Origin: Bos javanicus
Taxonomy: Eukaryota > Chordata > Mammalia > Artiodactyla > Bovidae
NCBI RefSeq assembly: GCF_032452875.1
Contig: NC_083879.1
Location: 86,995,572-87,059,571 of the forward strand
Length of the DNA stretch: 64,000 nt
Direction of reading: 5' to 3'
Both the position numbers and the translations under genes were made by a program. Below the pieces are notes generated by a model. That model saw nothing but the letters and a program-made list of their open reading frames with translations. It made no database searches and was not told where the DNA came from. Every line of letters begins with the position of its first letter. Positions within the stretch are counted from its first letter, which is position 1. Below, piece by piece: positions 45,801-57,940 of the stretch.

Positions 45801-48800
45801 AGAATGAATGCAAAAAGCCAATAAATAAACGTTTAAGGTAACAAATGCTTTCAATGCAAAATATTCTACTAAACACCTTCCAAAAGATTTTCATCTAAAT
45901 CTGGTTTGGCCCGACTTGGACAGAAGTCATAAAAGCTGAAGTTCTGACCTGAGGTTCCCAGGTCAATCATTAGAAATGAATGAGCAAGAAACACGTGAGT
46001 AGTAGCCAACCTCAAATAAAATGCCTCTATTTCCTGTGTGTTTAACGTCCACAAGATAACTCAGTCTGAAATAACCTGGAGTCCTAGCAAGAAAGCAGTG
46101 GTCAGAAAACTTGAGGAACAGGCAGGAGAGAAGGCTGGCTGGACCTTGCCCATGGGCCCGCGCCCTGCTGAGTCTACTTCCTTATCACTGAGGAGAATCT
46201 ACACTCATCCTAGTGAGGGAAAGTCTCACACTGAGAAATGGATGCAAACCTGGGGAAGAGAGGAAAATAAAGCTTCATGGCAGACGTTAAGTCTGGTCAC
46301 CTTTGGGTTCGTTTGGTCCTAGAAACCCTTCTTATAAAGTTCCCGATGTGCATATTTGTAAATCACACAACTCGCAGTAGCTGCCTGCATTTTCAGAGAC
46401 CCAGCATCACCTAAGTAAACACGCTGAGTGCTGTCCTGATGGACCTGGTCGTTTGCAAAACAACCGCAACACTCCAAGTGATAGACTTGAGAGCTGAGAT
46501 CAAGAACAAAATCTACGACCATGAAAGGAATCATCAGAGCAGCTATTTTCTTTCTAATAACCTCTGAAAAACCCTACCTCCTGAGTAAGAAAATGATTAT
46601 AAGATGTTCCTAAGTAAAATTTATGTCTGTGATGCTCCATTTAGAATTAGATCATAAAGATGATCATTCTGTCAAAAAAGAATCTTTGGGCTGATGGAAA
46701 AATTAGTTAATAATCATGAAACTTTACTTCCTCAAAAATTATGATTTCTCAAAGCCAGCTGATTACGGACTCTAGCCAGTATAAGCCATGCCAAGTATCT
46801 CACATTAAAGCAAAGCGTCAAGGAGTGTTAATCACCTCCTCTACTAGGGGGCGTCCCTAGTGGCTGGTAAAGAATCCGCCTGCAGTGCAGGAAACCCGTT
46901 TGGTCCCTGGGTCAGAAGATGCCCTGGAGGAGGGGACGGCTACCCACTCCAGTGTTCTGGCCTGGAGAACTGCATGGACTGAATAGTCCCTGGGGTCACA
47001 AAGAGTCGGACACGACTGAGTGACTTTAACTAGGCTAAAGAGGAGGAAATGGCAACCCACTCTAGTTTTCTTGCCTGGAAAATCTCATGCACAGAGGATC
47101 CTGGCGAGGTACAGTCCGTGGGGTGGCAGAGTCGGCCGACTGAGCAGTGAAACAGCGCTAGGCTAAGGAACAACCACCAAACGGCATGTGCCCCTCTTGC
47201 CACACACAACAGGCACACAGGTCTGAAGGGGATGAAGCCTTGACCTGTAGGCTGTTTTTCCACCCCTTTCCACTGCTGTCTACACTTTTTTAGGAATTAT
47301 AGGAACACCTGAATCAACCTCTTTAAATTATATTTAACCCTTCAGAAGACAGACAATGTCATAAACTTTGGAAACTGTAAAATCAATTGTTCCATCTGGG
47401 GTTCACAGCTGTAAAATTACTCTTTTTTTTTTTAAGTGAAGTACAGTTGCTTTGGGAGATAGTGAAGGACAGGGAAGCCTGGAATGCTGCAGTCCATGGA
47501 GTTGCAAAGAGTCAGACGCAACCGAGTCACGAGCAACAAAAGCAATTAACAGTTGCTTTACAATGTTGTACCCACTTCTTTGATAGAACAACAGGGATCG
47601 GTTCTGGGGTTGCTGCCCTCCCACCTCAAGCCTCCCTTCTGCTCCCCTATACTCATCTGGCTTTGTATCTTTTTTAAAAAACCCTCAAAAAACCTTCTAA
47701 AATAAAGTGTGATGTCTGTGAAGTGTCCAGGTATGTAATAATTTTCCTGAAGAGGCTGTTGTTCCCTTTAATATTATTTTATGTTCTCTCAATGAGTCTC
47801 ATGAAGCACAGACACGAAATCAGTAACTGTTCCAATTCTTCAGTGACTGATTTCTGATAAACATCTCATTTGTCTATAGGTATAAAGTAGATAATGATTT
47901 TTTTTTCTCTCTCAGTAAAGGAATTACAGGATAAACTATAAATTTCTCCTTTTCTGCTGCCTGATACTCAGGCAAAGCTACTTAAAATAGAGACTATGCT
48001 GGGCTCCATGCTGCAAAAGTGCTTCAAAATACTTCTCCTCACACTGAACTTCATGACCAAAGCAAGTAAATTTATAAAACTTTAAAACAGGTGATTAACT
48101 TGGACTAATTTACAACCTCTTAGAAGTTACAGTGGAATTTTAAAAGCATGGCAAATGCGGTGACTTCAGATGGAACCAATGCTGTAGGCCTTCCAGGCAG
48201 CTCCCATCTCCCCTGCCTGCAGCCCTGCAGCCTTCCGGCGGGATCACCGCCCTGCAGGGGAGCCCCAGTCAGCCAGGGCGGGTGGTGTCCAGCGGCAGCT
48301 GGAACACTGCTAAGCGTCTGAGCCGACCCGTGTGGCACAGAGGGCTGCCCGGCGGAGCCCTGCAGAGCCCTGCAGAGCCTTGAGCCAAAGGATCATACGC
48401 CATAAAAATGATGGCTGCTTGAAACCCTGAGTTTGAGGTTCTCTGTGACATGGCAACAGAAATAAGCGGATTTTATAATCCTCAAATAAACCAAAACCTC
48501 AAACCGGAAATACAAGCTAAAGATTTTCTGTATATACCACATACGGTAATGCACAAGTAACATTTTGGCAAAATCATACATCTCTGAAAGAAGAAGAAAA
48601 ATATAATCCAACACACATCAGAATTAGTTTAAGTAAGTTAACATTAAATCCCCAGCCCAAGACGAGGTTAACGTCACCTGCCCGCGTCTCTAACCCATTA
48701 GACAATTACACATCAACAGGAGAGAATGCAGAGCATCTGAAAATTACTCCACATTTAAAATCGTATTTTTGGCTCCACACGTCAGGAGTGACTGCAGGCT

Positions 48801-51800
48801 GAGGGGCTGGAGCACGTGGGACTGTCCCAGCGGCAAGGGGCGCCCTCAGTGGGGACCCCAGAGGAGGGGCCCGCCCGGAGCCCTGCTGGCCACGCCCGTG
48901 GCCTCTGGAGCTGCCTGGCATCTGGCAGGTATACTCACCTAGCCCTTTCTGCCCCGGGCTCCTAGCAAAGGCGAAGGTGAACTGGTAAAGGGCCTTGAAC
49001 TTCACCGCGTCCTTCAGCTCCTGCTCCAGTCCAGGCAGTAGGGCTCTCAGCTGCTCTGTGCTGTCACACCTGGGACAGGAACAGAGCCTCACGTGGGCGT
49101 CGCAGGTGGCGGACAGGGCTCCAGCCTCCCCGCGCTCTGATGCGGCCTGAGGCTCGGGCCTAAGGGCGGAGCTAAGGTCCCTGTTCTGGCTACAAGGGCT
49201 AGCCCTGTTTGTGGTGATAACCCCACGTTCTGTGAACCAAACCCACCGATTTATATGGCACATGGACTGCATCTTAGAAGAGAGGCCACTGGGCTTCCCA
49301 GGGGGTGCAGTGGTTAAAGAACCCACCTGTCAGCAGAGGAGATACAGGAGATCCAAGTTCGATCCCTGGGTCGGGAAGATCCCCTGGAGGAGGAAATGGA
49401 AGCCCACTCCAGTGTTCTTGCCTGGAGAATCTAAGGGACAGAGGAGCCTGGCCCATTGGGGTCACAAAGAATTGGACATAAATGAAGCGACTTACCATGC
49501 ACACAGAGATGTCATTAAAAGTAAAGAAAAAAACCCACAGAAGCTGCAAGGCCCTCCTCGCTGTGTGGGCTGGAATACAGCCAGGGATAAGCCCTGTGTC
49601 CGGGCGTGATGGAGACAGGGCGGGAAGACCTGGGCCCTTGCTGAGGGCAGAGCTGAGCCAACCTGCAGCCTGTACCATCCCGGAGGAGACAGGCCTGCAG
49701 ACTCAGGTCAGTGTCCAGGGCATGCTTCATTACAGTGGGCTGGACTTAAAACAGCCAACACAGGAAAAGCACTCTATCGCTTTAAAACTGGATTTTCCTC
49801 CAAAAAGCTAACAACCTTCAGGAATAATTAAAAGCCCTCACTAAAGCAGGATTCAGAACAACGAAACATAAAATCTGTCGTTTGACTGCACGACAAGGAG
49901 GAGGCTGAGAGCCACACGTCACTGACCCTCGTGCCCCGGTGTGGCAGGTCCCCGAGCCCGCGTGGAGCTCGGTGTCTGGCGGGTGAGCGGCACCCCAGCC
50001 CCGCCCACCACTGCCCTCCTCCTCCAGGCTGCCACCCCTGCTCTTCTCCGCCTCCATCACAGCACAGCGCTCCTTGGCGGACCAATCAGTTATCCCTGCT
50101 TTGCAGTTAACAAATGGGAACTCCCGAGTTCTACTTTGTGTTTGGGTTTCTGTGCCAACGTTGTGTGTGCGAGGCTCACCCGTGTGACACGTGGGCTCTG
50201 GTGGTTCATCTCCGCCGTCTCAGCCACCGCAGTCACACCGCAACGCCACTGTGCTACAGGTAAGCATTTTCGCTGTTTCTAGTTTTCTGGTCATGAAGAA
50301 TGCTAAAGGTTCCCGTATGTGTATTCTGGCACACAAGTGAATGTGTGAGGCAGACACCCACCCGCGAGTCCACAATTCTTGTCAAACCCTTCTCCAGGGT
50401 GACTGCCCACCGGCGACACGCGGCAGCTGTCCCAGAAGAGGACCTGGGAGGGCCTAGTTTGATGTGCTCCTAATTTGCAGCCCCCTACCCCACCCCGTGA
50501 GTGAGGCTGAGTACCTGCTTGTATCTTCACTGGCCCCTTGGAAAGCATCCTCTGTGAAGGGCGTGGTCATGTCTCCTGTCCGTTCTCAACCAGGTCATCT
50601 TTTTATTGTTTTGTGGGGATTCTCATGTCAGCAGAGCGTCTCACGGCCCCTGCCCCTCCTTCCCCGCGTGATGCCTCCTGGTGCTATTTCTGGTCAGAAG
50701 TTCTGATTTCAGGGCAGCACAATTTACTCACTAATCTTCTCTGAGGTGGTTTCTGATGGCGTTTTACCACCTGCGCTACTGTACGGCTGTAGGTATTCTC
50801 TGCCTGCAGCCTTTTGCCCTGAGATCTACAACTCACTGAACTGACTATATGTACAGTCTGAGGCAGAGACCAAGACGAACCTTCTCCCACGAAACTGTTA
50901 GTCACTCAGTCGTGTCCAGCTCTTTGTGATCGCATTGCTTACAGCCCGCCAGGCTCCTCTGTCCATGGAATTCTCTAAGCAAGAATACTGGAGTGGGTGG
51001 CCATTTCCTTCTCCAGGAGATCTTCCCAACCAAGGAATTGAACCTGGGTCTCCTGCATTACAGGCGAATTCTTTACCATGTGAGCCACCAGGGAAGCCAT
51101 ACGACTTTTCCCATACAACTAGCCAGTTCCCTCAGGACCCTTTTGTGAAAAGCCATTCCTTCTCTACATCTCTAAAAGGCTACCTCTGCCATAAATCAAG
51201 TGTTCTGGAAACCCAGGTTTCCTGGCTCTCATCCTGCCCCACTCCACGTACTGCTAATTACTGCAAGTGCCATGTTACACACTGATAAAACAGCCAGTCC
51301 TCCCTTTTCTGTTACTACAATAAATTACATTAGTTGACTTTGTAATGTTAAACAGATCTTGCATTCCTGGACTACAATGAACTGTCATCACAATTTATCC
51401 TGACTTTTGGTTGACTCGTTTTGGAGGCTTGATTTATTTTGCTGAAAATCTGGTTAGGATTTTTGCATCTTCTGTTCATCATATGTGTCTTTTGATTCTT
51501 ATGACTGAGAGAGGCTTATAATTTTCCCTTTTCAACATGTCCTTTCTAGGTCTTACTATCGAAGCTATGCTGGCCTCAAAACGTGCTAGGAGTGTTTTTT
51601 TCCTTACTCTTCTCTGGTGTGAAACTGATGTTATTCTCTTTATTAAAAGTTGGGTAAGATGTGCCAGTGAACCAATCATGGCCATGACTTTTCTCCTTGA
51701 AAAGATTTTAAATTATGGGTTCTGACTCTCTAAGATTTACGGAACTATGTCTTCACATTCCCATTTCAGTAAGTTGTCATTTTTTAAAGAACTGCTATAT

Positions 51801-54800
51801 TTCATTTTTCAAATTTATAAGGTTGTTCGTAATACAGTCTCATTTATCTGCAGGGTCTATAGTGACGTCCCCTTTCTTTCTATATGGCTTATGTGGCATT
51901 CATTACTTTACTGGTCTTCTCAAATACCAAGGTTTTGGCTTTATGAATCATTTCTACTTATAGCTTTTAAAAAATATCATTAAATTACTGCCTGTTTAAA
52001 ATTGTAATTCCCTGTGTCTGCACTCTGAGTTCAATCTCCTGTTCTCTTCTCTACTTGCTGAGGTGGATGCTTTCCTTCCTGAGTTTCAGCTTTCTAAAAT
52101 ATACATCTCAGAGGCTGACTCCCACATGTTCTCAGTTTCATCACTCAAAACGCTTTCTAATTTCTGTCGTAACTTCTTTCTCAACCCAAGGGTTATTCAG
52201 AGGTCCAGTATCCACACAGATTTCAACCTAGCTAGCTCTCTTTTTTGTTATTGTGGCCAGGAAACACGCTGTATCACTTCAACTCTGGGACACTGGCATC
52301 TTACCTTATGCCCTGTTTATGTCAATATTCTTAAGTGTTCTTTTTGAAAAGAATACGTATTCCTCAACATCAAGGGCAGTGTTCGATTTCCTTTTCCGAA
52401 TCTTCTATTCACTACTGATTTTTCATCCACTTAGTCTACCAGTTGGTAAGATGTGTGTGAAAAGATGGGAAGATGTATTCCCCACTGTGCTGGCAGATGT
52501 CTATCATTTTCTTTAGAGTTTTGATTTCTGCTTTAAATAAACTGTACTGTCCTGGTAAGATAAACCTTTTATCATTAAGAGATGGTCTTCAGATTCCTCC
52601 TGCCTCCACTCTTCCCTCTTCTCCTCGCTCTTTAATTCACTTACACACGACCTTCCCTCCTTGCTGTCTCACTCATCTACACGCCGGTTGGTTTCTCTGT
52701 GTCAAAATGTCTCTAGTTGAGACATCATATGAGGTCTTCAGGGAATGTGATCCAGGTGCTAATACCATCCTGCTCTGCCTGCCTTGGGCTGGAGCTGGGG
52801 AGCCGGGAACTCACAGGATGTATATCCTCAGGACTCCAGGGCCTTAGATGGCAGAGGCAGAAGACCATGGAGACGACATGTCCCGACCACTGCAGGGCAA
52901 GCCTCCAGAGGGTGGCTGGAGCTGACTGGCACCCCACTTTCAATTTTCTGTCCCCTAACCAGCAACTCAGAGGTGGTCTGAGGACACCAGTCCACCATCT
53001 TCCCAGGTTGCTGGCCTCCTGAGTAAAAGCACCTTTTCTTTTTCCACCAAAAAAAAAAAAAAGAAAATGTCTTTCATTATTTGTAGAATTACTTTCTGCG
53101 TTAAAGCTTGTTCTAACACATTAACAGCCACACCAGCCTATTTTTGGTTCCTGCTCGCACACTACTTTAGACTCTGTCCCTCAAACTGTTCTGTGCCCTT
53201 ATGTCTCAGTTTTATCTACTGCAAACAGTATATACAGTAGCTGGCTTTTAAAAACCCACCTAGCATTTAGTTCACTTACATTTAATGTGATTATGTAAAT
53301 GCAAACATTTTTAGCTTAAACCCTCCATTTTATCATGGGCTTGCTATCTGTCCCACCATAAGTTAATTTTTCTTTTGTCCTTTTTTTTCTTGGATTCTTT
53401 CAGATTGAATTTTATGTTTTTATAGTGATTACAACATATACAAAAAGAGAACAAATATTTTTTCCCACTGTTTTATCTTTTTCATTTTCCCAACAGCATC
53501 TTTTGATGCTGTTTTTAACTTTGATCAAGTCCAACTTACCACTTTTTTCATTTATGGTTAGTAGTTTTTCTGTCTTTTCTGCAAAAGCTTAACCCGAGGT
53601 TATAGTTTCTTAATCTGTCTAAAACTGTGTGGTCTGTGTCTTGCAGGGGCCCCAGTCCGCCCCAGCTGACTCCCAGGATGGTATGAAGGAGGGACTGAGG
53701 CTAAGGCTCTCATGTCTGCCCAGTTGTGTCGGCACCATTTGTTGAAGACTCTTCTTACCCCCACGGAAGTAATAAACACTAACAATCTTGCAGTAGATGA
53801 ACCATGTGGGAAGACTGTACTAACTCATCAAGACTCATTCTAAAGCTACAACAATTAAGAATATGTGGTGCTGGGTTAAAGACAGATAAAAAGACCCATG
53901 GGTACAGCAGGGAAGACCCACACACAATTTTTTGTTTTTAAAAATGTCAAGGTATTTCATAAAGTTTATTCAGTTTATCTAAGAATCCTCAAGCACCCAA
54001 AGAAAAGGTGTAGAATTAGCTGTTAAAGGCAGGTATTCTAACCACAGTCAGGAGTCAACAGCCAGGAAAGTGTGAGGAAATCATAACAGAGCAGATACAG
54101 AAGCCAGAGTATTTCTAGAGCTCAGCACTATTTAGAGGCAAATAGTCCTTCACATCCCTAGAAGCACAGGTTATTCTCCACAGCATAGTTCACTAATACA
54201 TTCATAAAACTTTTGTTGAATATTTTAAATGGTACTTTCACCTTTAACTGCCCCATGAGGTGTGGAGAGAGAGCAAGCCACTGACCATCACTAACTTGTG
54301 ACCTTAAATTATATTCTGTAAACTTCAGATAACAGGGTGTGAGATGATCTAAAAACATTTTGGGAAGATCCATGCTCAAAATCTTTAATATATGTATTTA
54401 AAGTTATGACACTTCATAGGCTAATAGGAATTTAAAAATTTTATTTGTACGATATATTCCTAGGCAATGTCTAAGAAATACCATTAATTGTCTCTGTAAG
54501 AAGCACTTATTTCCAAAAGCTTCTATTTTGGGGCGATTTTAACAGGTGGGGTAACTGTGGCCCAGCAGTCATGGAGTGCTCTTTTAACCGGTCTTTCCGG
54601 TACTCTTGCCTGGAAAATCCCATGGACAGAGGAGCCCAGTAGGCTGCAGTCCATGGGGTCGCTAAGAGTCGGGCAAGACTGAGCGACTTCACTTTGACTT
54701 TTCATTTTCCTGTATTGGAGAAGGAAATGGCGACCCACTCCAGTGTTCTTGCCTGGAGAATCCCAGGACGGGGGAGCCTGGTGGGCTGCTGTCTATGGGG

Positions 54801-57800
54801 TCGCATGGAGTCGGACACAACTGAAGCGACTCAGCAGCAGCAGCAGCAGCCGGTTCTAAGATCACTGCAGCTTCTTCTAGGCTTTCCCAGGTGCAAAGAA
54901 TATCAACACAAGTGCGCTTACAACACTGTTATAAAGATACCTGTTCGGTTGGTTTTAAATTGGTTTTATTCAACTACCTGGAATGTGGTAAGATATTAGA
55001 AATAAAGTGTCATAGAACTTATCTTGACAGACTCCTCTTGTTTTAGTGAAAACAAGCACCCTGTCTGCACAGCCTTAGAACATGTTTACCTAAGGCTTTC
55101 GAGCTCCTTTGGGAGCTAAAAATAAGTGAGTTTAAGTTGTCAACACTGAGACCTCAGAGTGTCAGCAAGTCAGCAGGTCGGCTTCTACACACTTCATCAA
55201 ACAGTGCAGTGAGCTTAATGGTTAAAAGCTATTTATGCTACGTGCTTTCATGTACTTCTCTGACTCACCTAATAACTAAGAAACATCTTAAGGTATTAAC
55301 GAACCTTTTACTCCGACTATAGGTAGAGCAGAGAAGTTATACACGCAAAAGACAGAATGGCATTTTATTAACGCTTAATGCAGCAACACAGCAGATTATG
55401 CATTTAGTGCACAGTGTTATGAAATAAATGGCTGAAAACAAACAAAAACACCTGGATGTTTATGATAACTCAAAACTGGAAGGAAAACATTAAAAAGGAG
55501 AAAGTGTAACAAAAGGAATTAATCTGAATAAAAATACTGAACAAAACCTTAATTGGAATTTAAAAGAAAACTAAAGGTTTAATAGTACAAATGCACAAGA
55601 AATTTGTAAAATATACAAAGGACACAGATTGATATGAAATTTATAGGTCACTGAAAAATAACATTGAAAATACTTTCCTTTCTGAAAAAGTTTAAACTGA
55701 GACCAGTTTACTTACCCAAGTTCTGTCATGCCGTCTACAAATTCCTTTTTGCTAAATTCACATTGAGTTGCAGCCCTGAATTTCCATGCGATAACCAAAA
55801 CTGTGATACTGGCAGGATCTAGGCTTAAATCATCACAAAACTGTTGAATCCCATCAATTCCAATTTTATTTTCATCTTGTGGGTCTACAGTTAAAATTAA
55901 GGGGAAAATAAGTTAAAAACTTGGATATTTTCAAAAGTATTACTAAAATGGGTGGAATGAATGTATTTTTAATACATCAATTGATGAATGCACTGCAATT
56001 TTCAACTATATATGAAAGAAATAGTAACACATAATAATTTATCCAGAAAATACTCCTATTTTTAAAATCTAGGTTTCTGGGTTTTCAGGGGGGAAAAAAA
56101 ATCACTGAAACTTCTCTGAAAATGTCACCATGAATAAAAATTTTGATTTCCCTAGAGTAAAATAAAAATTCAAGTTTACAGAATTTTAGCCTGCCCAAAG
56201 GCAAACTGCTATGAAAAACACTGCATGGTGAAGTATTCCACCTTGTCACGGCAAAAGAAAGATGATGTATTTTTCAAAAGGGATTTCGTGTTTTTTTTTT
56301 TTTTAATAATTTTTATTTCGGGCTGGGATTTCATTTGTTATAGTGCTAATACCACTGCACAACACTTGTTTTTTGGTCATTTATACACCCACATTTAACA
56401 GCTGAGAAATTCTGGCTTACCCCTCCCCTAATTTCTAGTTTAGAAATAAAACTAAAGAAGTTAGCAAATTTCCATGGGAAAATCAAACAGTGAAGCCCAC
56501 TAAAGCATCAGCAAGAGCACACCGGTGAGGCCCTGCGAGGTCACCGGCCTCCCGACCTGCCTGGTGCTGCGGGAGGCACCAGAGCAGGCCGTGGCACTTC
56601 ACTCAGAGCAAGGTCAAGTGTAGCAGACGCTTCACCACACAAGGTCAGACTCCTCAGTGCTCAGCACCACCTCTAACGTACGTCGTCACCCAAGGAGACC
56701 GCTGGCCCCACCGCTCCAGCAGTCACCAAGGCCCTCCAACTCTACGCTCCCAGGTTGTGAGAGCGGGCTCATGGCACAGAGGGGCTCACCACACTCCGTC
56801 TCAAGCCCGTGCTCCTAGCACGGTACATGGTCAGGAGGGCAGGACACTGGGTCTACGTGCCCTCACCTAACAGCCATCCTGACAAATGTCACGTGCGTCG
56901 TCTCTGGGTGTGCTACAGTAGCTTGGAACACCTGTTCACGTGTACACATTCTGTAAGGACAGATGTTTGTCAACAGTCTCTATATATTTATTTTTAGGGC
57001 CTAAATCTTGAACTAAAGGATAAAGATAACTTTCATACAAAAATATTTTTGCAAAGGCAGTTGCACATATATGAATAACTTAAAAAATCTGCAGGGCGTA
57101 GAACTTACAAAATCAGCTCAGTAATTAACTTAGCCAAAAAATCTAAAGCACACAGAAAACAATGTTCCTTTTTGGAGAACTACAAATACAAACCTGTTTT
57201 TTTTAACCACAGAAGGTTTCTGAACTAAGATTAAAAAAAAAAAAAAGAATGCCATTTTTGGTTGATTTTTTTAAATCTAGATCTCAATAAAAATAACCAC
57301 TGTCTCCAACTGACAACACAAGGTTTCTCTGCCAAGAGCTCTTCCAGAAGCTTCTGCCATGGCACTGTTGCAGGACTCTGGCACCACCAACCGTGGAGGG
57401 CAGGGTGACCTGCAGCTCCTGTCAGAACTACTCGGATGATGTGGAATAGTTCTCAAGCAGCCTTCTCACCAGGTACTCCTGCCCAGTGGAAGTGCTGGGG
57501 AAAAGTACTCTCGTAGCGGGCGTAGCCCCCTGGCCTGGACACCAAGCCTCCCACCAGTGACTCCCCACAGCTGACCCAGGCCGCGTATAGGAGGGCTCGC
57601 TGCCCATCAGCCTTTAGACTCTGTGCGCCTTGTCCCACCCCAGCCTTGAGCCATCAGGAGCCACGTTCCGATTAAACTAACCAAACCGTATAGCTGACCG
57701 TCAGCAAGGGAGGGGACTGTGCTCCTAACACGGCACACGGTCAGAGGCCTCGGGACACGGCACGGGAAACTCCCAGCACCACCCCTGCGCCTGGACGTGC

Positions 57801-57940
57801 ACACGGTCAGAGGCCTCGGGACACGGCACGGGAAACTCCCAGCACCACCCCTGCGCCTGGACGTGCGGCGCCTTGGTTCCCTTACCTTGGTACCTGTTAT
57901 ACAGCCGCTCCAGCTTCTTCCTGTCCACGGAGGTTCTCAT
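42766..57940 (-). CDS. DCUN1D2: DCUN1D2 (DCN1-like protein 2), cullin-binding PONY domain intact; N-terminal UBA region disrupted
   Basis: Exons (high to low): 58101-57886 (exon 2, broken in its first three quarters), 55884-55716, 49069-48939, 44907-44825, 43600-43504, 42857-42766. All junctions are GT-AG and in phase. DCN1-like proteins are scaffold co-E3s that bring UBE2M-NEDD8 to cullins. The PONY domain is complete and close to human, including [40 protein letters not shown] and [20 protein letters not shown]. The Asp-Ala-Asp cullin patch is seen as the D of IPRDTW, the A of GAWP and the D of LIDDF. Starting at the first Met after the lesions (57940, equivalent to human Met56) gives 208 residues, a UBA-less protein; Kozak context is weak (T at -3). 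Whether this start is used is inference. The C-terminus ends [14 protein letters not shown] rather than the human-type GGKRSLF. Confidence 0.85.
43504..43600 (-). CDS. DCUN1D2: DCUN1D2 penultimate exon
   Basis: Acceptor GTGTTTTAG|GAG in phase 0. Encodes [32 protein letters not shown] and ends GAA G|GTAGGC. Essentially identical to the human segment. Confidence 0.96.
43601..44824 (-). other. DCUN1D2: DCUN1D2 intron with C-rich degenerate tandem tract
   Basis: Bases ~44205-44405 are a degenerate C-rich tandem array with units such as 'cgcaccccgggcccaccgct' and 'gcgcatcctgggcccccctg' at ~33-40-bp spacing. The open frames across it are artefacts. Confidence 0.75.
44825..44907 (-). CDS. DCUN1D2: DCUN1D2 exon (LEMAVAYW)
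   Basis: Acceptor CTTTTTGCCAG|AT completes GAT. Encodes [28 protein letters not shown] and ends TTG TTG|GTAAGG in phase 0. Confidence 0.96.
46851..47155 (+). mobile_element. Bov-tA SINE and adjoining Bov-A piece
   Basis: 46851-47030 starts with the tRNA head 'ggcgtccctagtggctggta', 'aagaatccgcctgcagtgca', passes 'ccactccagtgttctggcct' and ends 'gtcggacacgactgagtgac'. A second Bov-A-like unit follows at about 47040-47155 ('gaggaaatggcaacccactc'...'gtggggtggcagagtcgg'). Confidence 0.85.
47450..47535 (+). mobile_element. BovB 3' end scrap
   Basis: 'gggagatagtgaaggacagg', 'gaagcctggaatgctgcagt' and 'gttgcaaagagtcagacgca' match the last ~80 bp of BovB. Confidence 0.75.
48939..49069 (-). CDS. DCUN1D2: DCUN1D2 exon ([10 protein letters not shown])
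   Basis: Acceptor TGTCCCAG|G completes GGG. Encodes [44 protein letters not shown] and ends CTA G|GTGAGT. Confidence 0.96.
49289..49500 (+). mobile_element. Bov-tA SINE
   Basis: tRNA head 'gggcttcccagggggtgcag' 'tggttaaagaacccacctgt', body 'gatcccctggaggaggaaat', 'ccactccagtgttcttgcct', end 'aattggacataaatgaagcg'. Confidence 0.88.
50898..51100 (-). mobile_element. Bov-tA SINE
   Basis: Reverse element: 'gttagtcactcagtcgtgtc', 'atactggagtgggtggccat', 'ttctccaggagatcttccca' and reversed tRNA head 'taccatgtgagccaccaggg' 'aagcc'. Confidence 0.9.
51420..53640 (-). mobile_element. Old L1 LINE in antisense, interrupted
   Basis: Text such as 'tgttcatcatatgtgtcttt', 'tttctaggtcttactatcga', 'tttttgaaaagaatacgtat' 'tcctc', and 'gtaatacagtctcattta' has the character of the reverse complement of mammalian L1 ORF2. 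It is heavily mutated with no usable frame. I assign the family with moderate confidence and cannot place a subfamily. Confidence 0.55.
52713..53063 (+). mobile_element. Retroposed polyadenylated sequence of unknown source inside the L1 tract
   Basis: A ~350-bp non-L1 block ends with an AGTAAA hexamer, 'agcaccttttctttttccac' 'c' and then A(14-15). It is flanked by aaaatgtct at 52704-52712 and 53064-53072, a 9-bp direct repeat. These are marks of RNA-mediated insertion. I do not recognise the parent; an LTR-derived transcript end or a noncoding RNA is possible. No long open frame is needed to explain it. Confidence 0.6.
54597..54850 (+). mobile_element. BOV-A2 SINE (slightly 5'-truncated)
   Basis: Starts within the first Bov-A unit ('ggtactcttgcctggaaaat') and runs through the second to the (AGC)n tail. 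'ccggt' on both sides may be a short target-site duplication. Confidence 0.9.
55716..55884 (-). CDS. DCUN1D2: DCUN1D2 exon (EF-hand-like part of PONY domain)
   Basis: Acceptor TTAACTGTAG|AC completes GAC. Encodes [56 protein letters not shown] and ends CTT GG|GTAAGT, a consensus donor. Confidence 0.97.
55885..57885 (-). other. DCUN1D2: DCUN1D2 intron
   Basis: AT-rich intron with T- and A-runs near 56290-56310 and 57233-57246. A 65-bp tandem duplication lies at its upstream (right) end; nothing else recognised. Confidence 0.75.
57734..57865. repeat. 65-bp perfect two-copy tandem duplication beside the exon 2 donor
   Basis: The block from 'acacggtcagaggcctcggg' through 'cgcctggacgtgc' occurs twice head to tail (57734-57798 and 57799-57863) with essentially no differences. 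It ends about 20 bp from the donor of DCUN1D2 exon 2. Confidence 0.93.
57886..57940 (-). CDS. DCUN1D2: DCUN1D2 exon 2, downstream coding part
   Basis: From the internal [21 protein letters not shown] plus one base, ending CAA G|GTAAGG. It matches the human start of the PONY domain and is in frame with all later exons. Confidence 0.85.

Larger units (their letters stand above)
44908..48938 (-). other. DCUN1D2: DCUN1D2 intron, 4 kb
   Basis: AT-rich intron, mostly unique or anciently repetitive, with the two SINE pieces at 46.85-47.16 kb and a BovB 3' scrap at about 47.45-47.55 kb. No additional exon seen. Confidence 0.7.
49070..55715 (-). other. DCUN1D2: DCUN1D2 intron, 6.6 kb
   Basis: AT-rich intron containing SINEs near 49.3, 51.0 and 54.7 kb and a long old antisense L1 tract (about 51.4-53.6 kb) with an internal polyadenylated insertion. 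No exon seen. Confidence 0.75.

Noticed and set aside
46851..46920. tRNA gene candidates at heads of Bov-tA and CHR elements
   Set aside because: They are diverged tRNA-derived SINE heads without an intact cloverleaf.
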